A DNA stretch of 64,000 nucleotides from contig JAIWNF010000003.1 of assembly GCA_025093555.1 (NCBI GenBank), positions 1,240,001 through 1,304,000 on the forward strand. Reading direction: 5' to 3'. The translations under genes and the position numbers were made by a program. Position 1 is the first letter of the stretch, and the number at the start of each line of letters is the position of its first letter. The notes under the pieces were generated by a model. It was not told where the DNA came from and did not search any database. It saw only the letters and a program-made list of their open reading frames with translations. Shown here piece by piece: positions 13,252 through 23,534 of the stretch. The stretch is from Circinella umbellata (lineage: Eukaryota; Mucoromycota; Mucoromycetes; Mucorales; Lichtheimiaceae).

Positions 13252-13692
13252 GTAAAAACAAGTAGTACAAGGCCTTTTTTTTGTTCACTATTTTCGAAAA
13301 TAAATAAAATATAAGCACGCAAGAAGGTTGTCGAAATGAAAAGAAAAGTTTGATAGCACCGACCAATGCTGCATTATTATTACCAAATTTGGTTGCTGTA
13401 CATCCCCTATATTTTTAAAATTATAATGATGTTGAAATTCCTGGAGAAGTATCATAAGGGTCAAGGAAAATGTAGAGCATAGTAATGATGAATACAAAAA
13501 AGGAAGCTTTTTCAAATCAAAGGTTAGATTAGTTTGGGTTTGGCTTGTATGAATAGTTGATGATGATATCTGTGATACTGCTGTGTTCGAATCAAGCAGT
13601 ATATAAAAATCGCGCAATGATGATGTTTAGTTTATTTTTTCAATGATGGCCTTTATTACCCTCGTAATATAATCAAATAAAACGTACTCTGT

Positions 13693-13747
13693 TTGACCTT
13701 GACCTTGACCTTGATATTTTTATTGTTTTTGTTTTTGTTTTTGTTTT
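13693..13747. repeat. Short tandem repeats TTGACC x3 and TTTTTG x4
   Basis: Three perfect TTGACC units (13693-13710) are followed after 12 bp by about four TTTTTG units (13723-13747). The patch lies about 440 bp upstream of the HEATR6 start codon. It may be a simple slippage product. Confidence 0.7.
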
Positions 13748-13816
13748 AATCAAAATTCCTGTTTATATATTCTAGTCAACACAGGTGAGATCGTTTACAA
13801 GAACGATATCTATATT

Positions 13817-14075
13817 CTAATTATCAGGTGGATGTAACCTAGCGATATGGCAACGTGCTAAATTGTATGTGGCCATAAAATAACGAATAGCTATACCATG
13901 CTTTAAACGAGAATCAAGAAAAAATGATATTGCTGTAAAATTAATATAGATCAATGGAAGGATATTAGTTGAACAGTGGGTGTGTCTTTTATAACATCAG
14001 CTATAGAGTAGGTCTAACTTATACCAAATGCAGCAAATTATACTGTCATTATTGTTCCATTGGCAATAGTAAGTA
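13817..14075 (-). pseudogene. Orphan exon-like coding fragment
   Basis: Read on the minus strand, a segment from about 14075 to 14025 gives TIANGTIMTV, a stop codon (TAA), then FAAF, then a GTATAAG donor. After a short intron the frame resumes at 13932 with AISFFLDSRLKHGIAIRYFM and continues ATYNLARCHIARLHPPDN to TAG at 13817-13819. Codon usage and composition of the last exon look coding, but the preceding exon carries an in-frame stop and I find no start. It may be the 3' end of a dead gene or of a gene whose upstream exons I cannot resolve. I do not recognise the family. Confidence 0.35.
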
Positions 14076-14904
14076 AAAGAAAGAAAACTCATAATAAACA
14101 GAAATGTCTTACACCACGATGGGGACATTTATACTTATTGTTGCACAGAGACAATAATCTTAACATGGGTTTTTTTTACATCAAAAATAGTATCATCAAC
14201 AACTGCTTTTTGATGAGATAATTCAGAGTTAACATGGTGGGATTCAATTGAAAATTTATGTTTTAAGCTTATTTCCTTTAACAAACCATCTTATTTCCCA
14301 ATCCATCAAAGATCAGCACGTTTTTTTTTTCTGATTTTTTGAAGCTTTATTTTATCAAAAAAGAAATGATGTGCATGCTTCTTTTTTAATATAAAATGCA
14401 AGCCACTGTGAATCAAATATTTGTTATCGAGTACAAATATAAACATAGACGCATTTACGTATTTGGTAGATAACGATATTCACTAGTTCACAATCGCTCA
14501 TGCGAGGATGGTGCGCTCCTTTACCTCCGCAGTTTCTCTCTTTTTTATCTGCATACACCTTTTTTTTGTCCTCTTCAGATCGGTATTCTAAAAAAAAAAG
14601 AACATAATTCAAGGAAACGGCGTATTTTTTTTTTCATCTTAAATTACAATTCCCTTGTCAAATACAACTGCTTTCTCTTTTCTCCTTTCCTTCTTTCCTT
14701 CTTTTTAAATTATCTCGTTTTTGTTACTTATCATTCGGAGAAGAATAACAATACTAGTTTTTACTTCAACTCCTCCCTGTACCTGATCTCCCAATATTAA
14801 ATTTTGAATAGATTTTACAACATAGACACCCATAGTTATATACATATATAACTTATAGAACCTATATAGAAAGAAAACTCAATATATACAACGCTACAAA
14901 AAAA

Positions 14905-16543
14905 ATGATGGGTACAACGGATGCACAAAGAGAACTTGAAGATTTTAGACGCCAATGGCGTCGAGAGGTAGAAAACAGGAAGCAGCAGCAATTGGAACGA
15001 CAGAAAAATGCGCGGATTTCCTTGACAGCACAACAAGAAGGGCAACAGACGACGAGAACGGCAAAGATCTCTGACGATCAACTTCCATTAACCGAAGAAA
15101 TGGAATCAATGTCATTAGAAAATAAAAAAGAAGAAAAAGAAGAACCGAAGACAGCAATAGACTATTATATTATTGCCGTTGATCACGAAAGACAAGGAAA
15201 ATTAAGTCAAGGTAAAAATGATAATAATAAGTAATAATGAAGATATATCATACAGAAGAAATAGTATTTCTATTTTCTGAGCATGAAAAAATTAATAAAT
15301 ATAAACATATATGTATATTATGACAAACAACAGCATTAGCAGCCTATCGACGTGCATTCAAATTAGATCCTGATGTGGACTATCATTATAAACGACATTA
15401 TCAAAAACATATTGCTCCAACTTTTTCATCATCAAATATATCTACTTCTACTGCGCCTCTATCTACTACCGGTACCACTGTCACTGCGCAACCAGACGAG
15501 GTTACACAAGTATTTCAACATATTGTACCTGTTGGGAATGAGTACATTACACCATCAGCAATTCGTAAAGACCCACTTGAAGATCTTATTAAGGCTTTCA
15601 CGAATGAATCAATTCCTTATCTCCCGATTGTCGATTATAAACCTGTTCATGTCGCTAGAATACCCAGCGAATTATTACTGCAAGTCTTGCAGTATCTTGT
15701 TTTACGCTCCGTCTCGTCGGTTTCCGAATTTGCTCTTGTATGCAAGAATTTCTTTCTGTTGACTCGCGCTCCTTCTTTATGGCGTTTTGCATCCGAACAT
15801 GCTTTCAAAACACCTTATATGACGATCGAAACCTCCCGTAATTATCAAGCTGATTATGTTGAAAAAGTTTATAATGGTCATTGGATGCGAATGTTTATTG
15901 AACGGCCTCGTATTCGTTATGACGGTATTTATATATCAACCTGTCACTATATTCGGTATGCCTTTTTTTTAGTTGATCCACTATTTTTCCTTTTATATAA
16001 TAGATTATGGGAAAGCGCTAATAGTAACAACCCTACTTTTATATTAATAGGCCTGGATCGAACGAAAATACATTTAATCAACCTGTCCATTTGGTTACTT
16101 ATTATCGATACTTACGCCTCTTCCCAGACGGCACGATTATTAAATATTTATCAACAGAAGAACCAGAACATGTGGTTCGATTATTGACACCAGGGTTCAA
16201 TAGACGCCAAGTATTTAGGGGCCATTTTGAACAAAATGAAGGTCGATTATATGTTGAAATGAAAGATATTTTACGACCCCGCGAGAATTTTAGGATGGTT
16301 CTTAATATCAAGAGTACCCATCGAGGCAGACATAATAAATTGTCATGGGTCGAATATGCAAGCGACACGGAAGGACGACAGGATGAGACACATTATGACT
16401 TAAAAATGATGAAGCCTTATTTCTTTAGTCCTGTTAGAAGTTACATTGTTGATCATCCTTCCGAACCTCCATCATTAGAGGGGCCTTTAACACGAAGAAA
16501 TACTTCACCACCTTCTAATGATGTAGTAGCTGATGAACAATGA
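14905..16543 (+). CDS. FBXO9/Hrt3/Pof7-like F-box protein
   Basis: Three exons; the introns are about 15212-15333 and 15957-16050. The N-terminus MMGTTDAQRELEDFRRQWRR is a charged coiled coil. Then comes a TPR/MIT-like helical pair DYYIIAVDHERQGKLSQ + ALAAYRRAFKLDPDVDYHYK, as in FBXO9. The F-box starts ARIPSELLLQVLQYLVLRSV and continues FALVCKNFFLLTRAPSLWR (about 15657-15785). The C-terminal Hrt3-type region includes RPRIRYDGIYISTCHYIR, LVTYYRYLRLFPDGTI and VFRGHFEQNEGRLYVEMKD. Family knowledge: substrate adaptor of an SCF ubiquitin ligase. Expected SCF assembly is through the F-box with Skp1; the substrate is unknown here. The gene appears intact, ending DVVADEQ at 16541-16543. Its last coding bases and 3' flank have a decayed second copy at about 26190-26380. 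Confidence 0.88.
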
Positions 16544-16737
16544 TTGTAAATTAATAATTTATAATAAAAAGTATAGATTATAATAGTTATTATTATTTAA
16601 CATTTATATGAAGTTAACTATTAATAATAATTAACTTTCTTAATTACAAAGCCGATTAATGTATGTAGATCAGACAAGAGTCCGTACTTTAGACGTACAA
16701 GCATGTTATTGGTTGCAATGAAAGAGTTAATAAGTTA

Positions 16738-17280
16738 CAGTAGGGCCCCATTAATTTCATCCATGTTTAATTTCAACCCTCGTTAATTTACCTTTTTTTG
16801 CCAGGAATAGTTACAAAACATAGTGTCAACTTTCACATTCCCTTTATTTTCACGTTCACAATGATTTTGAGGGCTTGAAAATAAGCGGCCTTACAAAACA
16901 TGACTTGAGGAAGACTTTTATTGGTTCTCTGTGATAAAGAAGTTAAACAAAGTAGTTTGTTTAGAAGACAGCTAATGTCTAATCTAGTTGAGAATTAGGG
17001 GAACTATGACTGGTCTACTAATAGTACTAATATTAAGTGTATCTATGATACACACATACTTTTTATTCAGTGATTGGTCTTATCACAAAAGCCCTCAAAG
17101 ATATATTAGCTATATGATATGAATCATATTAGACAGCCACTAATATATACATTGATATAGATTATATTACTATATTCTGTTAAACTTTTTACCAGTTTTT
17201 GCCTTCAGCATAATCCACCGATAATTTCATTTCACAAAATGGCCAGGAATGAAGTACATGAAATTAACGGGGGCCTACTG
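16738..17280. mobile_element. 543-bp MITE with TIRs and TA target duplication
   Basis: The left end reads CAGTAGGGCCCCATTAATTT and the right end, reverse-complemented, reads CAGTAGGCCCCCGTTAATTT. The match continues to CAT, 21 of 23 identical. TA flanks both ends (16736-16737 and 17281-17282). The interior has no coding frame of note. TA duplication and a CAGT-type terminus fit a non-autonomous element mobilised by a Tc1/mariner-pogo-type transposase (inference). A subterminal CCAGGAAT occurs near both ends in the same orientation (about 16801 and 17243). Confidence 0.8.
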
Positions 17281-17282
17281 TA

Positions 17283-17758
17283 GGGGATACAGAATCCATT
17301 ATGAAAACAAAGTACAAAACTCACCACAAGCGTATACCAATTATATGTGCAATGGTGATGAAAGCAAAAATATAAAAATTCATAAGGAACTACTTCGGCA
17401 TGTAACTAATACTAAAAAAGCAGTTTAAAAACATTCTGAAGAAAGACGTCAATGTGTATCTCAACTCTCTTAATTTTTTAGATTGTGGAGCCATACTACT
17501 ATATTTCCTGCTGCTTCTACGTACAATGCATAAAAGCTTGATCATTTTAGTAATTTCTCGTTAAACCGGTACTCAATAAAATGGTATTTCGCTAAACCTA
17601 TAGTATCTCACAGTTATTTTTTTATATACTTCCTAGTAAAATACTAGTGATTTGATAAACCGGTATCCAGTGAATGTGTGCAAATCTATTTATCGAATTT
17701 ATAATAGTATACCTTTATATTTTATATAATTTTATGCTGTTAGTACAATATATTTCTA
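17283..17758. repeat. Spacer with AAACCGGTA direct repeats and a palindrome
   Basis: AAACCGGTA occurs at 17573-17581 and 17657-17665 in the same orientation, each containing the palindrome ACCGGT, with a related GCTAAACC at about 17591. Between them lies CTAGTAAAATACTAG (17633-17647), a 6-bp stem with a 3-nt loop. This resembles a worn transposon end or internal repeat, but I cannot define element borders. Otherwise the stretch has no coding signal. Confidence 0.35.
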
Positions 17759-19100
17759 GGGCCTTTGGCCTGCACTACGTTCATACCGCACATTCATACG
17801 ACCAGTACTTGAATATGATCTTGCAATAGCAGCATTATCCCCTAATCAGCTCGAAAAACTAGATAATGCCCAAAAAGGCTGTATTAAAATGGCTTTTAAT
17901 CGCAAAACATCAAAACATTCTGCCACTATTGTTCCCATGGTCTTGGCTGATTTACCATCAATAAAGCTTCGAGCCCGTATACGTACTTCAATTAAAGTTC
18001 GCTGCTCGCCTACAAACGCTGCCAGTCTCTTCCATGGCTAAATTAATTGAATCGTCTTTCTTGTGGAATAAAAAACACCCAACAATCAATGGAAAAAAAT
18101 AACAACTAACAACCCAGTTCATCAACGTTTTAATAAGCTACGCAACAGCCACATCCAGTCATTAACGAAAAACGAGACGAAGAATACGATTCAAGACGCA
18201 CTAAATTTAAAGCCATTAATTGCCTACGTACTAAGCGTATTATCGATCCGATTCTTTATCTGCCTGCATTCCCCAAAGATCGTCATCGACTTATTAAATG
18301 GCGTATGCATTGGCTACCATCATATTCTCTTAAGGATTGCAGATGTGGACAACAAGCAGCCCATCGAACTCATTTCTTACACAGTCCTCTTCTCGAACCA
18401 CATATGCAAGAATTACTGGATCAGTTCGGCACCATTCCCCCATTACCATACAACATACAACCTTTGGACCACATTCTCAACAGTCTTCCCCGTTCTGAAG
18501 TGGAACTTGCTATAGGCAATTGGTCCAAAATATGGCCGGCTCTAATCCATGTATTGCGGAAAATTGATTCTCTGCGCCATTCAGATGATATATTTGATGA
18601 CGATGAACCAGCTCCACAAGAAGCTATGGATATTATTCCTACAACGGCAGCCGGCACCCTGGAATAACTTATTTTACATTTGCCCTTTCTCTCGATCCCT
18701 CTTATATTTGTTATCTCTCACAGTCTATCTTATTTATTTATTTATTTATTTATTTAATTATTTAATTATTTTATTTTTCTTTCTTCCTATTTTTTCTTAA
18801 TCCCAATTTCTTTTTGGTAGTTCTCTCCTTTTTGTGACATAGTCATATCTCTCCACACATTAATATAACTTTTCCTCCACTGGGGGTTTTTCAGTTATTA
18901 TTATCGTTTCTCCAACTTAATTGTTTATCTCCCGACCCACCTCGTGTGTGTGGAAGGGATGGCATTCTCGGGGTCTGGTTCCTATTTATCGAATGCATAA
19001 TAATGTAAATAAACCCAGTTACAGTAATAATCTCACATGTTTACGTTTTTTGTTGATCTCAATTTCGTTTTTGATCTTTTTATAGTATATACGTAATAAT
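17759..19100 (+). mobile_element. 5'-truncated LINE (non-LTR retrotransposon) 3' end
   Basis: The segment opens directly in a reverse-transcriptase C-terminal region: SYRTFIRPVLEYDLAIAALS then LEKLDNAQKGCIKMAFNRK, a pattern typical of LINE RT tails. Frame is lost near 18000 (continuing in another frame as FAARLQTLPVSSMAKLIESS), there is a stop near 18100, and frame returns at about 18300-18667 with KWRMHWLPSYSLKDCRCGQQ, AHRTHFLH (a Cys/His cluster) and a long acidic C-terminus. The 3' UTR runs on through TTTA repeats to the motif GTAAATAAACCCA (about 19004) and a tail up to about 19100 that is shared with an inverted copy at 28561-28680. 5' truncation is the usual outcome of target-primed reverse transcription. 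The copy is dead. Confidence 0.75.
18731..18774. repeat. (TTTA)n microsatellite in LINE 3' UTR
   Basis: About seven TTTA units followed by interrupted TTTAATTA/TTTTA units lie 60 bp after the LINE stop codon. Confidence 0.8.
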
Positions 19101-19610
19101 TGATTAAATCACTAAAAAAAAGGTAGTTGTAAAATTCTCCCAGTATAAAATACTTTTGTAAAACGTTGCCACTTGTATACGTATCTCTAAAAATCTAGGA
19201 AATTTTTTTTTTACAAGTAAAAATAGTAGCCTATTTTGATAGCTTATTTTTACTACGTATTATTTTATTCAATGATTTGAGTGAAGGGATAACACGTATT
19301 GCATATGTAAAGGAAAATATTTTTGGTAGAAGCAATGTAATCACTAGATCATTGAGACTTTCTCAAATATCATATATGTATTGTGCATGAGCAACTTTCT
19401 AAATGAGATAAAGTATTTGAAACAGCTTAGTTGTGACAATAAAATATCTTATAAGTCGCGTTAAAATAATTCATTGTAATTCAAGAGCTATCAGTACAAG
19501 CCTTGTCAATTTCATGTGATCGTTGTACGCAGAAATTAAAGCTGACAGTTGAGCAGTCGTGATTTTTTAGCTTTATATATAAAACAAATAAAAGAAATTG
19601 TAAAGCGGGG

Positions 19611-19658
<48 letters not shown>
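19611..19658. repeat. (AT)12(GA)12 compound microsatellite
   Basis: A run of AT units (19611-19634) passes directly into a run of GA units (19635-19658). The same position in duplication copy 2 (about 23716-23736) has only a short GA run, so the array has changed length since duplication. Confidence 0.85.
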
Positions 19659-19764
19659 TAATTATGTAAAGGGGGTGAGATTGAAAAGTTTTGAGAGGGT
19701 AATTATTAGACAGTAATAGTTAAAACAACAAATTTCTTTCATCTCAACGTATTATATAAAAAAA

Positions 19765-21810
19765 CTACTCAGAAGTTGGTACTTCATCGCTCTCAATTTC
19801 AGAAGCTTTTCTTTTTCTTTCCTTTTTGATAGGTTGTTTTAGAGTGATGCAAGAGGGTAGAAGTATTGCTTTTTCGTTTTTATGTGTGAGCGAATCGTAT
19901 CCTGGTTCTTCATCCTCATCTTCGGTGTCGTTGTCAACACTACTTTCCCCAGGCCCCTTGGTTACAACATCAATGCAATTGCGTACCATATGCTACATAA
20001 ACACCTTAGTTGGAATTTTATCACTTTACCTTTAATTTAAAAACTTGCAATAAAAATTGAATATATGTGTTATAAAAATTTGACAGTTCCATTGGTAATT
20101 TTAATTATTTTAGCGGTTTCACACGGCAGACATAACCAGCAGGAACATTCATGATCATACCAGTTACTCGCGTATCTGGAAAAATGATATTGGCCATCAA
20201 TTAATATGTATACATATAAATAATATTATATACCAATATAGAGAACAGAACTAAAAGAAAACTTACGCGTGTGAGAGAACCCCACCACCTTTAACTGTCT
20301 AATCTTATATTCCTCATTGGAGATCTCGGATGCAAGTCTCACAAGCATATCTTTCATTGTTTTTGGTAATTTGATAAATCGCTCTACCAATTCTTTAGAA
20401 CCTACACCTGCTTCATCGTCATACCCGTGTTCAGCCAAGCCATATTCAACCATGTTTTTTGTGATAATCATGTCAGGCTTAGTACCCAATATTTTTCGTT
20501 GCAACGACCCATCTAATGCTCTTCGGTCTTTATTCATACGAGCGGACGATGCTGAAGATAATTGATCGCTTCTAATACATACAAAAAATGCATTTAAGTT
20601 GACAGGACACTGCAATCTCTTTTGTTTTGTTTTATTCGTACCTTTGAACATCTGCCCACAAGTCATCAAAAGCAAGGTCAATAGCACGATATACGCGCAT
20701 GATCAAGTCTTTTTCTTTTCCATGTCGTGCAATTCTTTTCACGACACCCCATCTGTATGCGCACAATATATCTAGTATACAGCGCCTACACCAGTCGGCA
20801 TCAAACTCCTCTGTCGCATGAAATCGAGCATTTTCTGCAATATTTCGCAGCTCATCGATATCATTCTATTCAAATTGTGATGTTACAGTTAGTATATTTC
20901 TTGCGAAATTTAAACGGTGTCTATATATTAAAGCTCACCACGTTTTTAAATTTTTTTATAAAGTCTTTCATGGCTTGCGGCGGTTGAGCAAGTGGGGGCA
21001 CGTTTGTTTCCTCCGACTTGTCTGTTGGTCATCCGTAAAAACAGTTTTCCAACAAACATCGCCAAGGTCGAGAATAAATGAGTGCGATGCACTAAATAAG
21101 AATGAGATTAATACTCATAAAATAATAATGGTTCTTATCATTGTTATAACATAATGTAAATTACTTACTGTTCATGATTTTGGGTTTTTCCGTATTCGTA
21201 AATTCTGTCTTCAACAGATACGCCTGGCTCAATTTCCCACTTTTTATGTGGGTCCATTGACATGTATGTTTGATGTATGGAGTCCCGGTCTTCTTGAGAG
21301 AGCGAAAGCTGTTTGACAACAGATTTTGTTAGTAAAGCTTTAGTATAATAGCAAATATAATAATGATAAAAACAACATACATTTGACGTTTTGAAGGATG
21401 CGGATGTTGGAGAGGTTGAAGAAGTGATAGTTTTTAAATGTTTCTATAATAATGAAATATTAGTAATATGAAATCGAACTGTGCTTGTAATGACGCTAAT
21501 AATACTTACATTTATAATTGCTTGCATGATTGTTCCCCAGTTTGGGTCATCGTTTTCTTTGTTCTATAAGATAAAAAAGAAAGATTAGATCATAAGCACT
21601 TCAACGCGAACTAAACTTATCATGCATACATTAATGCTGAGGGGGGGTAAAAGTCCTTTTTTTGATCCCGCAGGACATGCCCCCTCAGATGATTTGTGGT
21701 AAATAACGAAACACCGCGGCGACTTAGCTCTGTAATAGCTTTGGTAAACATGAGGTTCCATGTTGATTTTATATCTTTCTGTAAGGTGCTATTGTGTACA
21801 ATATACTCGG
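19765..21810 (-). pseudogene. Broken multi-exon gene, family not recognised, copy 1
   Basis: Minus-strand exons in order: YIVHNSTLQKDIKSTWNLMF, FTKAITELS (about 21810-21700), NKENDDPNWGTIMQAII (about 21560-21515), HLKTITSSTSPTSASFKTSN (about 21445-21382), LSLSQEDRDSIHQTYMSMDP, HKKWEIEPGVSVEDRIYEYG (about 21310-21175), HSFILDLGDVCWKTVF then after a frameshift QAMKDFIKKFKNV (about 21100-20942), NDIDELRNIAENARFHA...VVKRIARHGKEKD (about 20865-20645), SDQLSSASSARMNKD...KVVGFSHTR (about 20575-20272), DTRVTGMIMNVPAGYVCRVK (about 20178-20120) with a TAA soon after, and a charged tail MVRNCIDVVTKGPG...KERKRKASEIESDEVPTSE ending at 19765. Lesions: the frameshift near 21030, the TAA at about 20118, and a foldback insertion at about 21631-21715 that shifts phase. 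No known domain was identified; the acidic/basic tail looks nuclear. Confidence 0.6.
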
Positions 21811-22130
21811 GACAGAATTTGTGGAATTTTTTTTAAAGAAACTGTGCTTGTTTCTTGCGCAACATATGTTTTAAAGACTACAAAAGTATGTTAGTTTTGC
21901 TGAATAATCATTTGTTCAAAGATAAAAACACAACGCGTCAATACAACAATTAATAAAAGTGTATACCCTCCAAAAAGCTATCATATGTTTTAGAATATTC
22001 AAAATGACCTGAAGAGGTTTTTTTGGGAGGCATATTAACGAAAAGAAAAAAGAAGAAAAGAAAATGCGCAGTCGCCCCTGCGACCGAGCCGCGACACTGT
22101 TTTTATAAGTAGGTGTAAGTGTTCTGTATC

Positions 22131-22447
22131 GCAATATACTTATGTCCAGGCAGCTTAACTTTGAAGCTCCCCCATTGAAAGTTTGAAATTTCAAGCCAAG
22201 AATTTTACTATAGGTGAGTGACGAATCAAGTGATGGAGGTAATTCTTTTCTTCCTTTTTTTTTATTTTTGATCATCTTTAAAAAAAATTAAGTTAATGTA
22301 TAATGAAGAAAGAAATAGACCCAGCATTTAAAAAAACAGAAAGCATTTGTCTTTTTATTAAAGATAAGTTCAAGAAGAATAGAAAAGGGAGAAAAAAATT
22401 ACCTCCATCACTTGATTTCATCACTGCCCTGGACATAAGTATATTGC
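22131..22447. repeat. Imperfect foldback (inverted repeat), about 317 bp
   Basis: Outer arm: 20 bp at 22131-22150 are the exact reverse complement of 22428-22447. Inner arm: 21 bp at 22224-22244 are the exact reverse complement of 22397-22417. The arms correspond continuously on the right side but the left arm carries about 64 extra bases (about 22154-22217) between its two blocks. The loop (22245-22396) is A/T-rich and partly self-complementary. Transcripts from here would form a long hairpin. Confidence 0.85.
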
Positions 22448-22918
22448 CGGAGTAGGGGTCCTCATCCAAAAAGAAAAAAAAGAGTTCGCGAAAGAAAAGC
22501 GTACTAACGGTCATTCAAAAAGGGGAAAAATTATGCATGAGACACTTTATTTTTTTAGTAGGGATGTGGGGGATAGTATTTTTCAAAAAAGTAATTTCAT
22601 AATCAATGTATTTGCTGAACTGATAAAACTCAAAAGTTAAGAGATCAGTATTAAATATTAAGCTCTTGATGATCAAATGTATATTATTCATAAATTTATG
22701 ATTCCATAATTTCTTTAAAAAATATTGCAATAATACTACAAAAACAAGTGTAATATAAAAATCATTACTACAAACAACTATTGCAAGCTACTGCAAAACA
22801 CCTTTTATAGTTAGTGATACTCAATAAAATCCAGTCAATTGTGCAAATTACCCAGGTCCTTATCACCGATAAAGTATCACAAAGTACCAAATTACGGGAT
22901 ATTATTGGAGCGTGCTGC

Positions 22919-22984
22919 GACACATTTGTGTCGAACCAAAGACGCATTTATGTCGGAGCAATGACACTTTTACGACGAAGCAAT
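22919..22984. repeat. Three 22-bp tandem repeats
   Basis: Units at 22919-22940, 22941-22962 and 22963-22984 follow the pattern GACRCWTTTRYGWCGRARCAAW. The first unit includes the near-palindrome CGACACATTTGTGTCG. A TATAAATA sequence begins 3 bp after the array (22988-22995). The arrangement resembles repeated activator sites next to a core promoter, for instance inside a retrotransposon LTR, but no transcript can be assigned. Confidence 0.6.
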
Positions 22985-23534
22985 TAGTATAAATACCCCT
23001 AAATTATTTCAAATAAAATAAAATGGAGTTCTTTAGTTTTATCTTTAGCTTTAAAATCTTTCAGTCTTTTAGCAGTTAAATTGACCTAACAGTAGTTTCC
23101 TTTGAACATAAAGTCTCTTAAACTCATTATAAGATTTCTCTCGTGTGGATTCAGACGTAATATTCCTGAATATAAGAACTCCCACTACCCATATTTCTTT
23201 TCTTTATTATATAATTTATTATTCAAATACAACAACATAGTGTATTATTTCTTCTTTATTTTATATCTTTATACGAAATACTTCAATCACACATTGAACG
23301 CTTCAGTATATTTGAATATCTTGATTGATAATGTTAAAAACACTAACCCTCTAATGTCACGCAGCTATTACATATAAACTATTTAATTATTATTCAGGGA
23401 AATATTCATGAGGTTAAAAATGTACAATCGGTTGATTCGTGATAAAAGTAGCTGTAATGGGAACACTGTTATATTGGTAGACATATGAGTAGATGTTTAT
23501 AAAGTAGAAATAAGAAAAAAAATATGTAAGTGTT

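Larger units (their letters stand above)
13252..14904. other. Intergenic region between HEATR6 and FBXO9 genes
   Basis: This holds the presumed divergent promoters, an open but ATG-less minus-strand frame (13288-13617) of hydrophobic low-information translation, a short tandem-repeat patch and an orphan exon-like fragment (both listed separately), and a minus-strand frame of 62 codons at 14424-14612 with no recognisable domain. T-rich tracts at 14625-14735 probably belong to the FBXO9 promoter or 5' UTR. Confidence 0.5.
19445..21850. repeat. Segmental duplication unit, copy 1
   Basis: This unit aligns in the same orientation with about 23535-25900, offset close to 3,970 bp in the middle. Anchors: the AATTATGTAAAGGGGGTGAG region (about 19659) against about 23740, the block at 20727 against 24699, and the block at 21180-21330 against 25155-25310. 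Non-coding parts such as the stretch after the GA repeat are nearly as similar as coding parts. The two units differ by several indels. Confidence 0.8.
21851..23534. other. Spacer between the two duplication units
   Basis: No credible gene. It contains the foldback at 22131-22447 and the 22-bp tandem repeats at 22919-22984 with a TATA-like box downstream (both listed). The sequence after 22990 has an ATG-poor leader-like composition and could be part of a solo LTR, but no matching LTR ends were found. Confidence 0.45.

Noticed and set aside
13288..13617. Possible upstream exon of the HEATR6 gene
   Set aside because: No ATG near its beginning (opens at TTG after a TAA) and no splice path to the next exon; the ATG at 13251 already gives a normal HEATR6 N-terminal length.
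22990..23380. Complete solo LTR
   Set aside because: The TATA and leader-like sequence would fit, but I could not find matching TG...CA ends with a short target duplication.
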